A stretch of DNA of 64,000 nucleotides. Source: Bacteroidota bacterium (GTDB lineage Bacteria; Bacteroidota; Bacteroidia; Chitinophagales; Chitinophagaceae). Both the position numbers and the translations under genes were made by a program. This document shows positions 44,601 through 52,562 of this stretch, in pieces. Each line of letters starts with the position of its first letter. Positions within the stretch are counted from its first letter, which is position 1. Below the pieces are notes generated by a model. That model had not been told where the DNA came from, did no database searches, and was given only the letters and a program-made list of their open reading frames with translations. The stretch lies in assembly GCA_023422565.1 (NCBI GenBank), contig JAFAGR010000010.1, positions 13,752 to 77,751 on the forward strand. Reading direction: 5' to 3'.

Positions 44601-46603
44601 CATCGCAACAAACCATTGCAGGCAGCCAGTTTTACAATGCCAGTATCAATACGCTTCTCGTAAGCAATGCTTCCGGAGTTTCCCTGGGTGGTACCAATGA
44701 TACGCTAAAGATCACAGGTGAAGTTGCCTTTGGTACAAGCAATGCGGTGCTTACTACTAACGGGAACCTTACGATCACCTCGAATATTAACGGTACCGCG
44801 AGCGTAGCTGATATGACCGCAGGCGGCTTATTTACAGGAAACGACATACAGGGTAATGTAACCGTGGAGCGATATATACCGCAGCATTCAAAAGCATGGC
44901 AATTGCTTTCGGTTCCCACAAAGGGATCTACGATCAAAGCTTCATGGCAGGAAGGAAACAGTCCGCTTGGTAACATTCGCCCGGGTTACGGAACCATCAT
45001 CACCGGTAGCGTGGCGGGCGCAGTAGCGCAAGGGTTTGATGTGCATACGCCTGCGGGAGCTTCAATAAAAACTTTTAATTCCGTAACAAATGCATGGGAT
45101 GGAGTTACCTCTACCAACCTGCCAATCGCAAATAAAAAGGGCTACATGTTTTTGGTGAGGGGAGACCGTAGCGTGACCACATCCAATGCTCCGGCAACTG
45201 CCACCACATTGCGTACCACCGGTCAGTTGTACACCAGCGGTGCGAATGCTCCTGAAGCGACCAATGTGGCTGCGGGTAAAATGGAATCCGTGGGCAACCC
45301 TTACGCTTCTGCAATTGATTTTTCAAAAGTGACCAAAACAGCCGGAATTGCAGATGTGTTTTATGTATGGGATCCTCGGCTGACGAACAGCAATTCAGCA
45401 TACGGGCTTGGAGGATACCAAACCTTCACCTGGGCGGGTGGGTCTTACCAGGTTACTCCGGGCGGAGGAAGTTATGTAAACGGAAATACGAACATTGAAT
45501 CGGGACAGGCCTTCTTTGTTCATGCACCGGCCACTGCGGGAACTGTTTCCTTTACCGAGTCGGCGAAGGTTTCAGGCCATAATGTAGTGAACAGAACCCA
45601 GCTTGGATATTGGGAAATGTTGAGAACTAACATGTATGCTATCTCCGGAGGTACAAGGGTTTTAGTGGATGGTGTAATGACACAGTTCAACCCTTCATTC
45701 TCGAATAGTGTAGATCAAGATGATGCGCCCAAACTCACCAACACCGGAGAGAACATCGCCTTGTTCAGGGAGAATAAAAGGCTGTCTGTTGAAAGCAGGT
45801 ACACACTCAGCGCCAATGATACGATTTTCTTCATGCTGAGCCAGATGAGGGCGATGCAGTACCAGTTCGATCTGATACCGCGTGATCTTGCCGGAAACAC
45901 CACACTTGAAGCGTTCCTGGAAGACAGCTTTCTCGGCACTTCAACACCGGTTAGTTTAACAGATACCACACGAATATCCTTCAGCATCATCAACGTGGCC
46001 GGTTCGTATGCGGCCAACCGTTTCAGGCTTGTTTTCAAAACAATGGCTATGTTGCCGGTGACCTTTACCCAAATTTCGGCTAACCGTAACCGTGAGAAAG
46101 ATATTGAAGTGAAGTGGAAAGTGGAAAATGAAACTTCGATGGAAAAGTATGTTGTGGAACGCAGCGCAGACGGAAGAACGTTTGCAGCGATCGCCAGTGC
46201 AAACCCGATGGCCAACAACGGAGGTGCATATCAATACCTTCACCTTGACAGAGATCCTCTCGAAGGAGATAACTTTTACCGCATAAAAGGCATCAGCCTG
46301 AACGGTATGGTGCAGTACAGTTCTGTGGTATTGGTTAAAGCAGAAGGAAGCCGGCCTGTTTTCTCGGTTCATCCGAACCCGGTAAAAAATAAGACACTGC
46401 AACTGCACGTTTCCGGCCAGGCGGTTGGTGAGTATAGGTTGATGCTCGTGAACGCATTGGGGCAGGTTATGCATGATTCTAAGGTGAGCGTAAGTGCAGG
46501 AAACGCTGTTATACCGGTTTACCTTAGAAATGTTTCGAAAGGAATTTATTACCTGAAACTTTCAGGCCCTGCGAAATTCAGTCAGCAGGTTATGATTGAG
46601 TAA
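38621..46603 (+). CDS. Giant T9SS-exported repeat protein with P-domain, PKD-like repeats and sorting domain
   Basis: A 2660-residue cell-surface or secreted protein. ATG 38621 gives a normal signal peptide (cleavage near GLFAQ, residue 40); a TTG-initiated frame from 38531 adds an unlikely 30-residue leader. In order: beta-helix-like repeats rich in Gly/Asn/Thr (about 41-770); Ig-like segments (to about 960); a proprotein-convertase P-like domain (about 980-1155, with VADMIMNIKAPNGNVFNL and SGTLSSWSIEVNW); a jelly-roll carbohydrate-binding-like domain (about 1287-1463, NGDFEQGNTGFNSAY); four tandem PKD-like repeats of about 88 residues (1463-1817); a second beta-helix-like part; and a C-terminal T9SS type A sorting domain (from FSVHPNPVKNKTLQLHVSG to QVMIE). 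Probable adhesin or matrix-binding protein; no catalytic domain was seen. Confidence 0.88.
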   Translation: MNRSIPQLFLNRLSAKRFLQLRKSLFLFLLIIGSTGLFAQTNTWDGSGGANWSTASSWSLNVVPTSSHDVVIPNGITTTIYVNMAAQCRSLTMNSGGTANTLSINAGQSLTVTNGVTLGAGTGTGDNKTLSVNAGTLSAGWLTMTATGGSSRQTRLSVSTGTVNIDGDISMGANNYFNFSSTGTLNIEGNIVGGTLNPSTGTVNFRGSQSQVITGSGTSNFYNVTINKDAASQTVINSADAITVGGNLTINTGTFHLNATDANSTISGNLVINPAGRLTHNVNWDLSGRLLSVGGNMDIDGVFDYSARSHVQMAGSGTKYVRTGSAAESAFSILTLTSGNYLASGELNINDNFWPMFSTGGSFRTNGNTVNANAALLTAGGTVYVDGGTLNVSGGLHTGTGVAGYLNISSGTLNTDFFNLGDGTVAGFVTQSGGIFNITGNVTINTSSVFTCSNSPAINVGGNWVSNNSGGFVPGSSVLTFNNTASDQYIQGSASTHSFSTINVNKTGRMLHVSGSATTLNVSRMNINQGTFNAGTATTINVSGNWMNNGSYTQASARVVFNGTALQTISGSSLTTFHQVTVNNAAGITLSGIDAAISGGVAALTFTNGKISTGTRKLVLASNTTITGAAAGRFVNGSIEFNVATGGSTKFFAVGDGNDYTPVTLVLNTVSAAGSITISTSGNDFSQLPSSLLSEDRSVNRTYTLLNNGVTLSNYSAEFNFTATDIDAGAITNQFIVGRYSAGWTYPTVSARTATSTSVSGLTGFGRFSIAEGGTVAPVVDSNPANTSACNGLSASISASFVSQVNCNITWYISTDGGGSYNPITIAAPYSVSASQSGNVFTSTLTINPTTAGMDNHRFYAMATNSRGSINSNSAVLTLVALPSANAGPAMAAICGGGTSSVLGGSIGGTATGGIWSSDAGGTFSPSATNLHATWTPPAAYYGTAVLTLTTTGGCTPITASKNIVVNQSPDVITFHETVVNSCLGEIRTLSATNSTTASASSGNINLAIPNNSATGVTHTMSVAGIPASAIVNSIAVTFNVAHTEVADMIMNIKAPNGNVFNLVNRQPGGAGTNFTNTRVASNGTVTFASSASPFTGTFSPDATNGIGATGFISNTTNFANLFSIPNGNWTIIARDAASFNSGTLSSWSIEVNWSYPVTWSPFTNLFTNAAATIPYTGQAQSAVYIKGNTISSTVYTASATSDNGCTRTGTATVNINDIPVITLGANYCYGPYTIQLWGQSNLPVSYTWSTGETTDSIVVDIAGTYTVTGTTPAGCSSNASITLGLEAIDNGDFEQGNTGFNSAYSYVSNTVANGMTPEQRYTVHNDANFTHTNFWGKDHTTGTGNFMIINGSGTTPPPNVWQKTINVIPNTLYYFSAWAISLNSVGPYANLQFNVNGSQVGTTTGALPARPQNNNPPFNWVRFFGTWNSGSATTAVVSIVDLTTAAGGNDFGIDDISFGTLAPFIKLTTIGRDTQVLCKNVPIQSIVYTVGGGDAGPQITGLPPGITSNFEGTTLTLSGTPTTAGVYNYTIQTTGNCNVATTYGHITVNEQTISLTSAPSTASQTLCINTASTPIRYTVGGTATGASVSGLPAGMSGSFSGGVLTISGNPSVLGTFNYTVTTSGACQAVSLSGTVVVQRQLLSLSSGAGTNVQTVCRNSSISDITYNVGGSATGASVTGLPAGVSASYSNGVVTISGSPANTGIYHYVVTTNGVCSPVNAGGDITVVEATIVRTSAAGTDNQSVCINSTVTPIVYSTGGTATGATVSGLPAGMTGTYNGGAYTISGTPSQQGVFNYTITTTGTCTPATATGTVTVYPPSDGGSIANASICSGGSGSLTLTGYTGNIVRWQVSPDGVSWTNISNTTATQVYSNITTATYYRAQTQTGSCAVVNSAAGKVGIHNLWTGAVDTDWNNGANWSDGLVPTASCNNVVIPVITGAVYPQLTGGVATIENLVVHNGATLSVENATLQVSGQIINNGTINFELGTLELNGSSQQTIAGSQFYNASINTLLVSNASGVSLGGTNDTLKITGEVAFGTSNAVLTTNGNLTITSNINGTASVADMTAGGLFTGNDIQGNVTVERYIPQHSKAWQLLSVPTKGSTIKASWQEGNSPLGNIRPGYGTIITGSVAGAVAQGFDVHTPAGASIKTFNSVTNAWDGVTSTNLPIANKKGYMFLVRGDRSVTTSNAPATATTLRTTGQLYTSGANAPEATNVAAGKMESVGNPYASAIDFSKVTKTAGIADVFYVWDPRLTNSNSAYGLGGYQTFTWAGGSYQVTPGGGSYVNGNTNIESGQAFFVHAPATAGTVSFTESAKVSGHNVVNRTQLGYWEMLRTNMYAISGGTRVLVDGVMTQFNPSFSNSVDQDDAPKLTNTGENIALFRENKRLSVESRYTLSANDTIFFMLSQMRAMQYQFDLIPRDLAGNTTLEAFLEDSFLGTSTPVSLTDTTRISFSIINVAGSYAANRFRLVFKTMAMLPVTFTQISANRNREKDIEVKWKVENETSMEKYVVERSADGRTFAAIASANPMANNGGAYQYLHLDRDPLEGDNFYRIKGISLNGMVQYSSVVLVKAEGSRPVFSVHPNPVKNKTLQLHVSGQAVGEYRLMLVNALGQVMHDSKVSVSAGNAVIPVYLRNVSKGIYYLKLSGPAKFSQQVMIE
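43012..44070 (+). repeat. Four tandem PKD-like repeats inside the giant protein
   Basis: Coding repeats of about 265 bp each, starting near 43012, 43278, 43546 and 43816. Each has xxQxxC at its start, then YxxGGxATGAxVSGLPAGM, TISGxPxxxGxFNY and TTxGxC. The second to fourth are most alike; the first is more diverged. Confidence 0.75.
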
Positions 46604-46619
46604 CATTTAAATTGAATCA

Positions 46620-46655
46620 TAAAAAAAGCAGGATCTTTTTGGGTCCTGCTTTTTC
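46620..46655. terminator. Bidirectional terminator between the giant gene and scpB
   Basis: AAAAAAAGCAGGATC...GGTCCTGCTTTTT: an 8-bp core stem AGCAGGA/TCCTGCT with A and T tracts on the two sides, between converging stops at 46603 and 46658. Confidence 0.85.
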
Positions 46656-46657
46656 GT

Positions 46658-47395
46658 TTATACATTATCGTTAGTTTCCGGCTCTTCCGGTTCCTTTGGT
46701 TTCTGTTGTTCCGGACTCTCTTCTACTTCCTGCCCGTTGTCAGACTCAACAGCATATCCCTCTTGGGGCGTAGCGGGAGTTGAATTCCCTTCTTCAGTAT
46801 TTTCTTCGCCCCCCAGCACATTCACCGGTGTGGCCTTCACCAGTTCCTCCATCAATACCTCGTCTATTTTAGGTAATTCCTCCGGAGTATTTATCCCGAA
46901 ATAATCCATGAAAGATTTGGAAGTGGAATAAATAAGCGGCTTGCCTACGGCATCTTCATTTCTTCCTGAAATGATCACGAGATCTTTTTCCAGCAGTTTT
47001 TGTACGGCGTAATCGCAGTTCACACCACGTATAGCCTCGATCTCACTTTTTGTGATGGGTTGTTTGTAAGCGATGATAGCCAGCGTTTCAAGCGCTGCAG
47101 CGGAAAGCCTTTTAATGAACTTGTCGCCGTTAATCTGCGCGACTGTTTTATGGTATTTCGGTTTTGTAAGAAACTGCCATCCGCCCCCGCTTTGTAAAAC
47201 TTCAAATGCGTAAAAGTCGGAATCGTATTTTTCTCTTATCCCTTCAAGCGCTGCAGTAACCTGGTCGATATCAGCTCTGTCTTCAATAAAGCCAAGAGCA
47301 TTGTTAACCAGTTCCGCAATTTCCATTGTGGTCAACGGCTTATCACTTGCAAAGATCAAAGCTTCAATGTGGGGGATAATTTCAGATATCTCCAT
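46658..47395 (-). CDS. scpB: Segregation and condensation protein B
   Basis: A subunit of the SMC-ScpAB condensin that organises the chromosome. Residues 1-190 contain two winged-helix domains with the family's landmarks: HIEALIFASDKPLT, LSAAALETLAIIAYKQPITKSEIEAIRGV and the terminal LIYSTSKSFMDYFGI. The last 55 residues are an acidic Pro/Glu-rich tail, commonly variable in this family. scpA is not adjacent. It lies 61 bp downstream of atpG on the same strand. Confidence 0.95.
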   Translation of the reverse strand: MEISEIIPHIEALIFASDKPLTTMEIAELVNNALGFIEDRADIDQVTAALEGIREKYDSDFYAFEVLQSGGGWQFLTKPKYHKTVAQINGDKFIKRLSAAALETLAIIAYKQPITKSEIEAIRGVNCDYAVQKLLEKDLVIISGRNEDAVGKPLIYSTSKSFMDYFGINTPEELPKIDEVLMEELVKATPVNVLGGEENTEEGNSTPATPQEGYAVESDNGQEVEESPEQQKPKEPEEPETNDNV

Positions 47396-47456
47396 GAATA
47401 AGATTTGACAAAACGAATTCCTGCTTTTTTATAATCCAGGTACCCTACAGAGAATT

Positions 47457-48335
47457 TTAACCCTGCAAAGCCGCAGCTCCGCTCACAATTTCTGTAAGCT
47501 CTGTGGTAATGGCAGCCTGGCGAGCCCTGTTATAGCTGATCTTAAGCGTTTTCAACAATTCATTCGCGTTATCGCTTGCCTTGTCCATCGCTGTCATCCT
47601 TGCCCCATGCTCACTGGCATTTGCGTCAAGCACCGATTTGTATAACTGGGTGTTCAGAATTTTAGGCATCAGTTCGGCCACAAGAACTTTCTGGTCGGGT
47701 TCAAATATAAAGTCCGCTTTTTTACCGCTTTCTTCAACCGTTTTTCGAACAGGCAGAAATGGCTCGGCAATAAAACGCTGAGTGGCAGCATTCTTAAATT
47801 CGCTGTAAACCACTTCAACTGCATCAAATTCTTTTGCGGCAAAAGCATCCATTGCGTATTTAGAAGCTGCCTGTACACGGTCGAAACTCAATCCGGTAAA
47901 GATATCCCAATAAGCATCCACCACTTTAAACCCGTTCTTCAAGAAATGTTCGTAGCCTTTTTTACCGATAGGTAGTACGGTCACATTTCCCCTGTCAAAT
48001 TGTTGGGGATATTTTTCGCGGATGACTTGTTTTGCGAGCTTTATCAGGTTGCTGTTATATCCCCCGCAAAGGCCGCGGTCGCTTGTAACCACTATCACAA
48101 GCACTCTTTCTACCGGGCGCTCTATGGCCAGGTCCATAGCAATATCCCCTTCAGTATTACTGATAATATTGCTGAGCATTTCCTGCAGCTTTTGAGCATA
48201 AGGCCTCATTTGCGTGATCGCGTCCTGCGCCCTGCGTAACTTCGCCGCGCTTACCATTTTCATGGCCTTCGTGATCTGCTGTGTACTTTGAACACTCTTT
48301 ATTCGGTTCCTGACTTCTTTTAATGCGCCACTCAT
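47457..48335 (-). CDS. atpG: ATP synthase F1 subunit gamma
   Basis: The rotating central stalk of F1-ATPase. From ATG 48335 the protein starts MSGALKEVRNRIKSVQSTQQ and ends DNANELLKTLKISYNRARQAAITTELTEIVSGAAALQG, the conserved coiled-coil ends of the gamma subunit; SDRGLCGGYNSNL is also diagnostic. The open frame continues 17 codons upstream, but those residues are not family-like. The length of 292 is normal. Unusually, no other atp gene is next to it: scpB is downstream and secA is divergent upstream, so it is probably transcribed alone from the box at 48384. Confidence 0.95.
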   Translation of the reverse strand: MSGALKEVRNRIKSVQSTQQITKAMKMVSAAKLRRAQDAITQMRPYAQKLQEMLSNIISNTEGDIAMDLAIERPVERVLVIVVTSDRGLCGGYNSNLIKLAKQVIREKYPQQFDRGNVTVLPIGKKGYEHFLKNGFKVVDAYWDIFTGLSFDRVQAASKYAMDAFAAKEFDAVEVVYSEFKNAATQRFIAEPFLPVRKTVEESGKKADFIFEPDQKVLVAELMPKILNTQLYKSVLDANASEHGARMTAMDKASDNANELLKTLKISYNRARQAAITTELTEIVSGAAALQG

Positions 48336-48383
48336 ATAAAAAGATATTATTAAGATGCTTACGCACCCCTGATTTTTGAGGCG

Positions 48384-48391
48384 CAAAGGTA
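48384..48391 (-). promoter_or_regulatory. -7 box (TACCTTTG) of atpG
   Basis: TACCTTTG on the minus strand, 48 nt before the atpG ATG and facing away from the secA box. Confidence 0.45.
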
Positions 48392-48420
48392 AGCGAAACG
48401 GATGAAAAAAAAGTTTCCTT

Positions 48421-48428
48421 TACCTTTG
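48421..48428 (+). promoter_or_regulatory. -7 box (TACCTTTG) of secA
   Basis: TACCTTTG on the plus strand, 92 nt before the secA ATG, back-to-back with the atpG box. No clear -33 element. The leader would be about 85 nt, compatible with regulation, but I saw no defined structure. Confidence 0.4.
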
Positions 48429-48520
48429 CTTCCCTGTCATTTTGGCCACTGTGTTAATATAGCATTGTATTTGAAAATGACAGTCACGGATCATTCCTAA
48501 TGAATTACAATAATTAATAT

Positions 48521-51500
48521 ATGTTTGGAGTCCTCTCTAAAATTTTTGGTGGCAACAAGAGCGAAAAAGATGTAAAAAAGATTCTTCCTGTTGTAGAAAA
48601 CATCAACAAATATTTTCAACAATACGCCTCAATTTCCAATGATGAATTACGCGGAAAGACTGCCGAATTCCGCCGCCGAATAAATGAGCATTTAAAGGAT
48701 ATTGATGATGAAATAAACACAAAAAAAGCGGAAGCCGAAAGTGTTGAAACAAATGATATCGGTTCCAGGGATAATATCTACAAAGAAATTGATGAACTGA
48801 AAAAATCGCGCGATAAAAAGATTGAAGAGATCTTAGAACAAATATTGCCCGAGGCCTTTGCCGTGGTGAAAGAAACATCAAGGAGATTCAAAGAAAATGA
48901 GGAGGTGGTTTCCACTGCAACCGACCTTGACAGGGAACTTGCCGCCCGCAAGAACAACGTTATCATAGAAAGCGACCGTTCGATTTATAAAAATTCTTGG
49001 CTCGCTGCCGGCGGAACCGTTACCTGGAATATGGTGCATTATGATGTGCAACTTATCGGTGGTGCGGTTTTGCATTCGGGAAAAATTGCAGAGATGGCAA
49101 CGGGCGAGGGAAAGACGCTGGTAAGTACATTGCCCGCATATCTTAATGCCCTGGCCGGTGAAGGTGTTCATATTGTTACTGTGAACGATTATCTCGCACG
49201 AAGAGATAGCGAATGGAATGGCCCGATCTTCGAATGGCTTGGGCTTCGTGTAGATTGTATCGATAAGCATGAACCTAACAGCGATGCGCGCAGAAAGGCC
49301 TACAATGCGGATATCACTTACGGAACCAATAATGAATTCGGCTTCGATTATTTGAGGGATAACATGGTGCACAACCCGGAAGAAATGGTGCAACGCAAGC
49401 ATCATTTTGCCATGGTGGATGAGGTAGATAGTGTATTGATTGACGATGCAAGAACACCTTTGATTATTAGCGGACCGGTAAGCCACAGTGATAATACGCA
49501 ACAGTTTTTTGATCTCAAGCCGCGAATAGAAAAACTTGTAGAAGCGCAAAAAAAAGCGGTAAACCAATTTTTGCTGGAAGCAAAGAAAAAGATCGCTGAA
49601 GGAAACGATGACCCCAAAGACGGCGGCCTGGCCCTGATGCGTGCTTTCCGCGGGCTTCCGAAACATGGAGCGCTCATCAAATTTTTAAGCGAGCCTGGTA
49701 TTCGTGTAAAATTGCAAAAGAGCGAAAACTACTATTTGGCTGATCAGCAAAAGCAAATGCCGAAAGTTGATGAGCAACTGTTTTTTGCGATCGATGAAAA
49801 AAATAACCAGGTTGATCTTACGGAAGCCGGTATCAATCTCATCACCAGAAGCGGTGAAGACCCTGAATTCTTTGTACTGCCCGATATAGCCACCAAGCTT
49901 ACCGAAATTGAAAAAACCGATCTTTCGGCGGAAGAAAAGTTACAGCGCAAAGAAAATTTGCTAAATGAATACTCTTTAAAAGCTGATCGTATCCATACCG
50001 TACAACAATTATTAAAAGCGTATACGCTTTTTGATAAGGATGTGGAGTACGTGGTGATTGATGATGCGGTGAAGATAGTTGATGAGCAGACCGGACGTAT
50101 CATGGAAGGCCGTCGTTATTCTGATGGATTGCACCAGGCTTTGGAAGCGAAGGAGAATGTAAAGATCGAAGCGTCTTCACAAACCTATGCAACCGTTACA
50201 CTTCAGAATTATTTCAGAATGTATCATAAGCTTGCCGGTATGACCGGTACTGCTGAAACCGAAGCGGCAGAGCTCTGGAGTATTTACAAGCTGGATGTGG
50301 TAACTATTCCCACCAATGTAAAAGTTATCAGGAAAGATGAGCAGGACCTTGTTTACAAAACCAAGCGTGAAAAATACAAGGCCGTAATTGATGAAATAGA
50401 ACGGCTGCGTAATTCAGGAAGGCCGTGCCTCGTGGGTACAACTTCAGTGGAGGTGAGTGAATTGCTAAGCAGAATGTTGAAGCAGAAAAATATTCCGCAT
50501 AATGTTTTGAATGCGAAACAACACTCTAAGGAAGCGCAGGTTGTTGCCGAAGCGGGATTTGCCGGTGCGGTAACCATCGCCACCAATATGGCCGGTCGTG
50601 GTACAGATATCAAACTAGGGCCCGGCGTAAAGGAGGCAGGAGGTTTGGCGATTCTCGGTACGGAAAGGCATGAAAGCCGGCGTGTAGACCGGCAGTTGCG
50701 GGGACGTGCGGGAAGGCAGGGAGATCCGGGTTCATCCAACTTTTTTGTTTCTCTTGAGGATGATCTGATGCGCATGTTTGGAAGTGAGCGTATTGCCAGC
50801 CTGATGGACAGGATGGGATACAAGGAGGGTGAGGTGATTCAGCACAGCATGATCACTAAAAGTATAGAGCGCGCGCAAAAGAAAGTGGAAGAAAACAACT
50901 TTGGTATTCGTAAGCGTTTATTGGAATATGATGATGTAATGAATAAGCAAAGAAATGTGGTGTATGGTAAGCGGAATCACGCCTTATTTGGCGAAAGGCT
51001 TGCGCTTGATCTTGATAACTCATTCTATTCCGTAGCTGAAGGGCTTGTTACCGCCTTTAAAGAAAACGAAGATTACGAAGGTTTCAAACTCGCGGTGATC
51101 ATGCACTTCGCCATCGACACCTCCATCACTGCAGAAGAACTTTCTAAAACCGATGCAGGTCAGCTTGCGGATAAATTATATACAGAGGCCACAACTAATT
51201 ACGATGCGAAGGTGAAACAGCTTGGTTTGCAAACAATGCCGATCATTCAGAATATCCGGCAGCAGCAGGGTGCGCATATTATAAATGTTGCAGTGCCATT
51301 TACCGATGGTAAAAAGGGAATCCAGGCGATCGCAAATCTTGATAAATACCTCGCCACTAACGGCAGGGAATTGGGCAATGCGCTTGAAAGAAGTGTAACA
51401 CTGGCATTTATAGATGATGCCTGGAAAGAACATCTTCGCTCAATGGATGATCTGCGTCAAAGTGTACAAACTGCAGGCTATGAGCAAAAAGATCCGCTCG

Positions 51501-51844
51501 TAATTTATAAGATCGAAGCTTTCAATGCTTTCAAACAAATGGACGACCAGGTGAACAAGGATATCGTGAGCTTTTTGTCGCATGCAGGCATTCCGATGGA
51601 ACAAACGCAGGCGGGCCAGATCAGGGAAGGGCGTGAGCAGAAAACTGACATGAGCAGAATGAGGGAGAATAAAGCGGCAATTGATGCGGCCGGCCAGGAT
51701 TATGCGGCGAATGAAAACGATTATTACGATCCCTCAGTTCCGGTAAAGCAGGAGCCGGTAAGGGTTGAACCCAAGATCGGGAGAAATGATCCATGCCCTT
51801 GCGGAAGCGGAAAGAAATACAAGAACTGTCACGGTAAAGACTAA
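48521..51844 (+). CDS. secA: Protein translocase ATPase SecA
   Basis: The motor that drives preproteins through SecYEG at the inner membrane. Visible features are Walker A MATGEGKTL (about 191-199), the helicase motif MVDEVDSVLIDDARTPLI (about 300), GTSVEVSELLSRML, TNMAGRGTDIKLG and RQLRGRAGRQGDPG. The C-terminus ends in the zinc-binding motif CPCGSGKKYKNCH. At 1107 residues it is about 200 longer than E. coli SecA; the extra length includes charged N-terminal and nucleotide-domain insertions (around 340-440) normal for Bacteroidota. deoC follows after 14 bp. Confidence 0.97.
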   Translation: MFGVLSKIFGGNKSEKDVKKILPVVENINKYFQQYASISNDELRGKTAEFRRRINEHLKDIDDEINTKKAEAESVETNDIGSRDNIYKEIDELKKSRDKKIEEILEQILPEAFAVVKETSRRFKENEEVVSTATDLDRELAARKNNVIIESDRSIYKNSWLAAGGTVTWNMVHYDVQLIGGAVLHSGKIAEMATGEGKTLVSTLPAYLNALAGEGVHIVTVNDYLARRDSEWNGPIFEWLGLRVDCIDKHEPNSDARRKAYNADITYGTNNEFGFDYLRDNMVHNPEEMVQRKHHFAMVDEVDSVLIDDARTPLIISGPVSHSDNTQQFFDLKPRIEKLVEAQKKAVNQFLLEAKKKIAEGNDDPKDGGLALMRAFRGLPKHGALIKFLSEPGIRVKLQKSENYYLADQQKQMPKVDEQLFFAIDEKNNQVDLTEAGINLITRSGEDPEFFVLPDIATKLTEIEKTDLSAEEKLQRKENLLNEYSLKADRIHTVQQLLKAYTLFDKDVEYVVIDDAVKIVDEQTGRIMEGRRYSDGLHQALEAKENVKIEASSQTYATVTLQNYFRMYHKLAGMTGTAETEAAELWSIYKLDVVTIPTNVKVIRKDEQDLVYKTKREKYKAVIDEIERLRNSGRPCLVGTTSVEVSELLSRMLKQKNIPHNVLNAKQHSKEAQVVAEAGFAGAVTIATNMAGRGTDIKLGPGVKEAGGLAILGTERHESRRVDRQLRGRAGRQGDPGSSNFFVSLEDDLMRMFGSERIASLMDRMGYKEGEVIQHSMITKSIERAQKKVEENNFGIRKRLLEYDDVMNKQRNVVYGKRNHALFGERLALDLDNSFYSVAEGLVTAFKENEDYEGFKLAVIMHFAIDTSITAEELSKTDAGQLADKLYTEATTNYDAKVKQLGLQTMPIIQNIRQQQGAHIINVAVPFTDGKKGIQAIANLDKYLATNGRELGNALERSVTLAFIDDAWKEHLRSMDDLRQSVQTAGYEQKDPLVIYKIEAFNAFKQMDDQVNKDIVSFLSHAGIPMEQTQAGQIREGREQKTDMSRMRENKAAIDAAGQDYAANENDYYDPSVPVKQEPVRVEPKIGRNDPCPCGSGKKYKNCHGKD

Positions 51845-51858
51845 ACGAAGTTTTGAAA

Positions 51859-52518
51859 ATGAATATCGCGCAATACATAGATCATACAATTCTAAAACCT
51901 ACCACTTTAATTTCTGAAGTGGAGCAGTTGTGTAAAGAAGCGAAAGAGCGCGGATTTGCTGCTGTATGTGTTCCGCCTTTATTCGTGAAAAAGGCTGTGG
52001 AGTTTTTATCAGGCAGCAAAGTGAAAGTGGCCACGGTTATCGGATTTCCTTTTGGATACAGTGCTATTGAGGCAAAGCTCGCTGAAACAATGCTTGCCAT
52101 TGTAGACGGCGCCGATGAATTGGATGTAGTGATCAATATATCCGCTTTAAAAAATAGTGACTGGCAATACCTCGGCAATGAGATCAACACCTTAATGCCG
52201 GTTATCAGGAAGAAAGAAAAGGTTGTGAAGATCATTATTGAAAGTGGTGTTTTAACTGATGAAGAGATCATCCGTTGTTGCGACCTGTACGGCGCGGCGG
52301 GAGTTGACTTTATGAAAACTTCCACAGGATACGCGGAGAAGGGTGCAACTGTTGAAGCGGTTAAGTTAATGCGTAAACATTTGGCTGATCAAATTAAAAT
52401 AAAAGCTAGCGGTGGAATTCGTACCTATGCCTTCGCGAAAGAACTTGTAGATGCAGGAGCGGACAGGCTGGGATGCAGTGCAAGTGTGAAAATTACGGAA
52501 GAAGCCTTACAGTCCTAA
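51859..52518 (+). CDS. deoC: Deoxyribose-phosphate aldolase
   Basis: Class I aldolase splitting 2-deoxyribose-5-phosphate into glyceraldehyde-3-phosphate and acetaldehyde, the last step of deoxynucleoside catabolism. The start IAQYIDHTILKPTT, then GFPFG, DGADELDVVIN and the Schiff-base lysine region AGVDFMKTSTGYAEKGAT, followed by IKASGGIRTYAFA, are diagnostic. The ATG at 51859 (219 residues) is preferred over an in-frame TTG at 51853. It is 14 bp after secA; no other deo genes are nearby. Confidence 0.96.
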   Translation: MNIAQYIDHTILKPTTLISEVEQLCKEAKERGFAAVCVPPLFVKKAVEFLSGSKVKVATVIGFPFGYSAIEAKLAETMLAIVDGADELDVVINISALKNSDWQYLGNEINTLMPVIRKKEKVVKIIIESGVLTDEEIIRCCDLYGAAGVDFMKTSTGYAEKGATVEAVKLMRKHLADQIKIKASGGIRTYAFAKELVDAGADRLGCSASVKITEEALQS

Positions 52519-52562
52519 TCCGGGGAATGATTTTTGAAACGTGTAGCGTAAGCATTTTATTT

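Noticed and set aside
48878..49666. 262-codon antisense frame in secA
   Set aside because: Overlaps essential SecA coding sequence; the translation has no family features.
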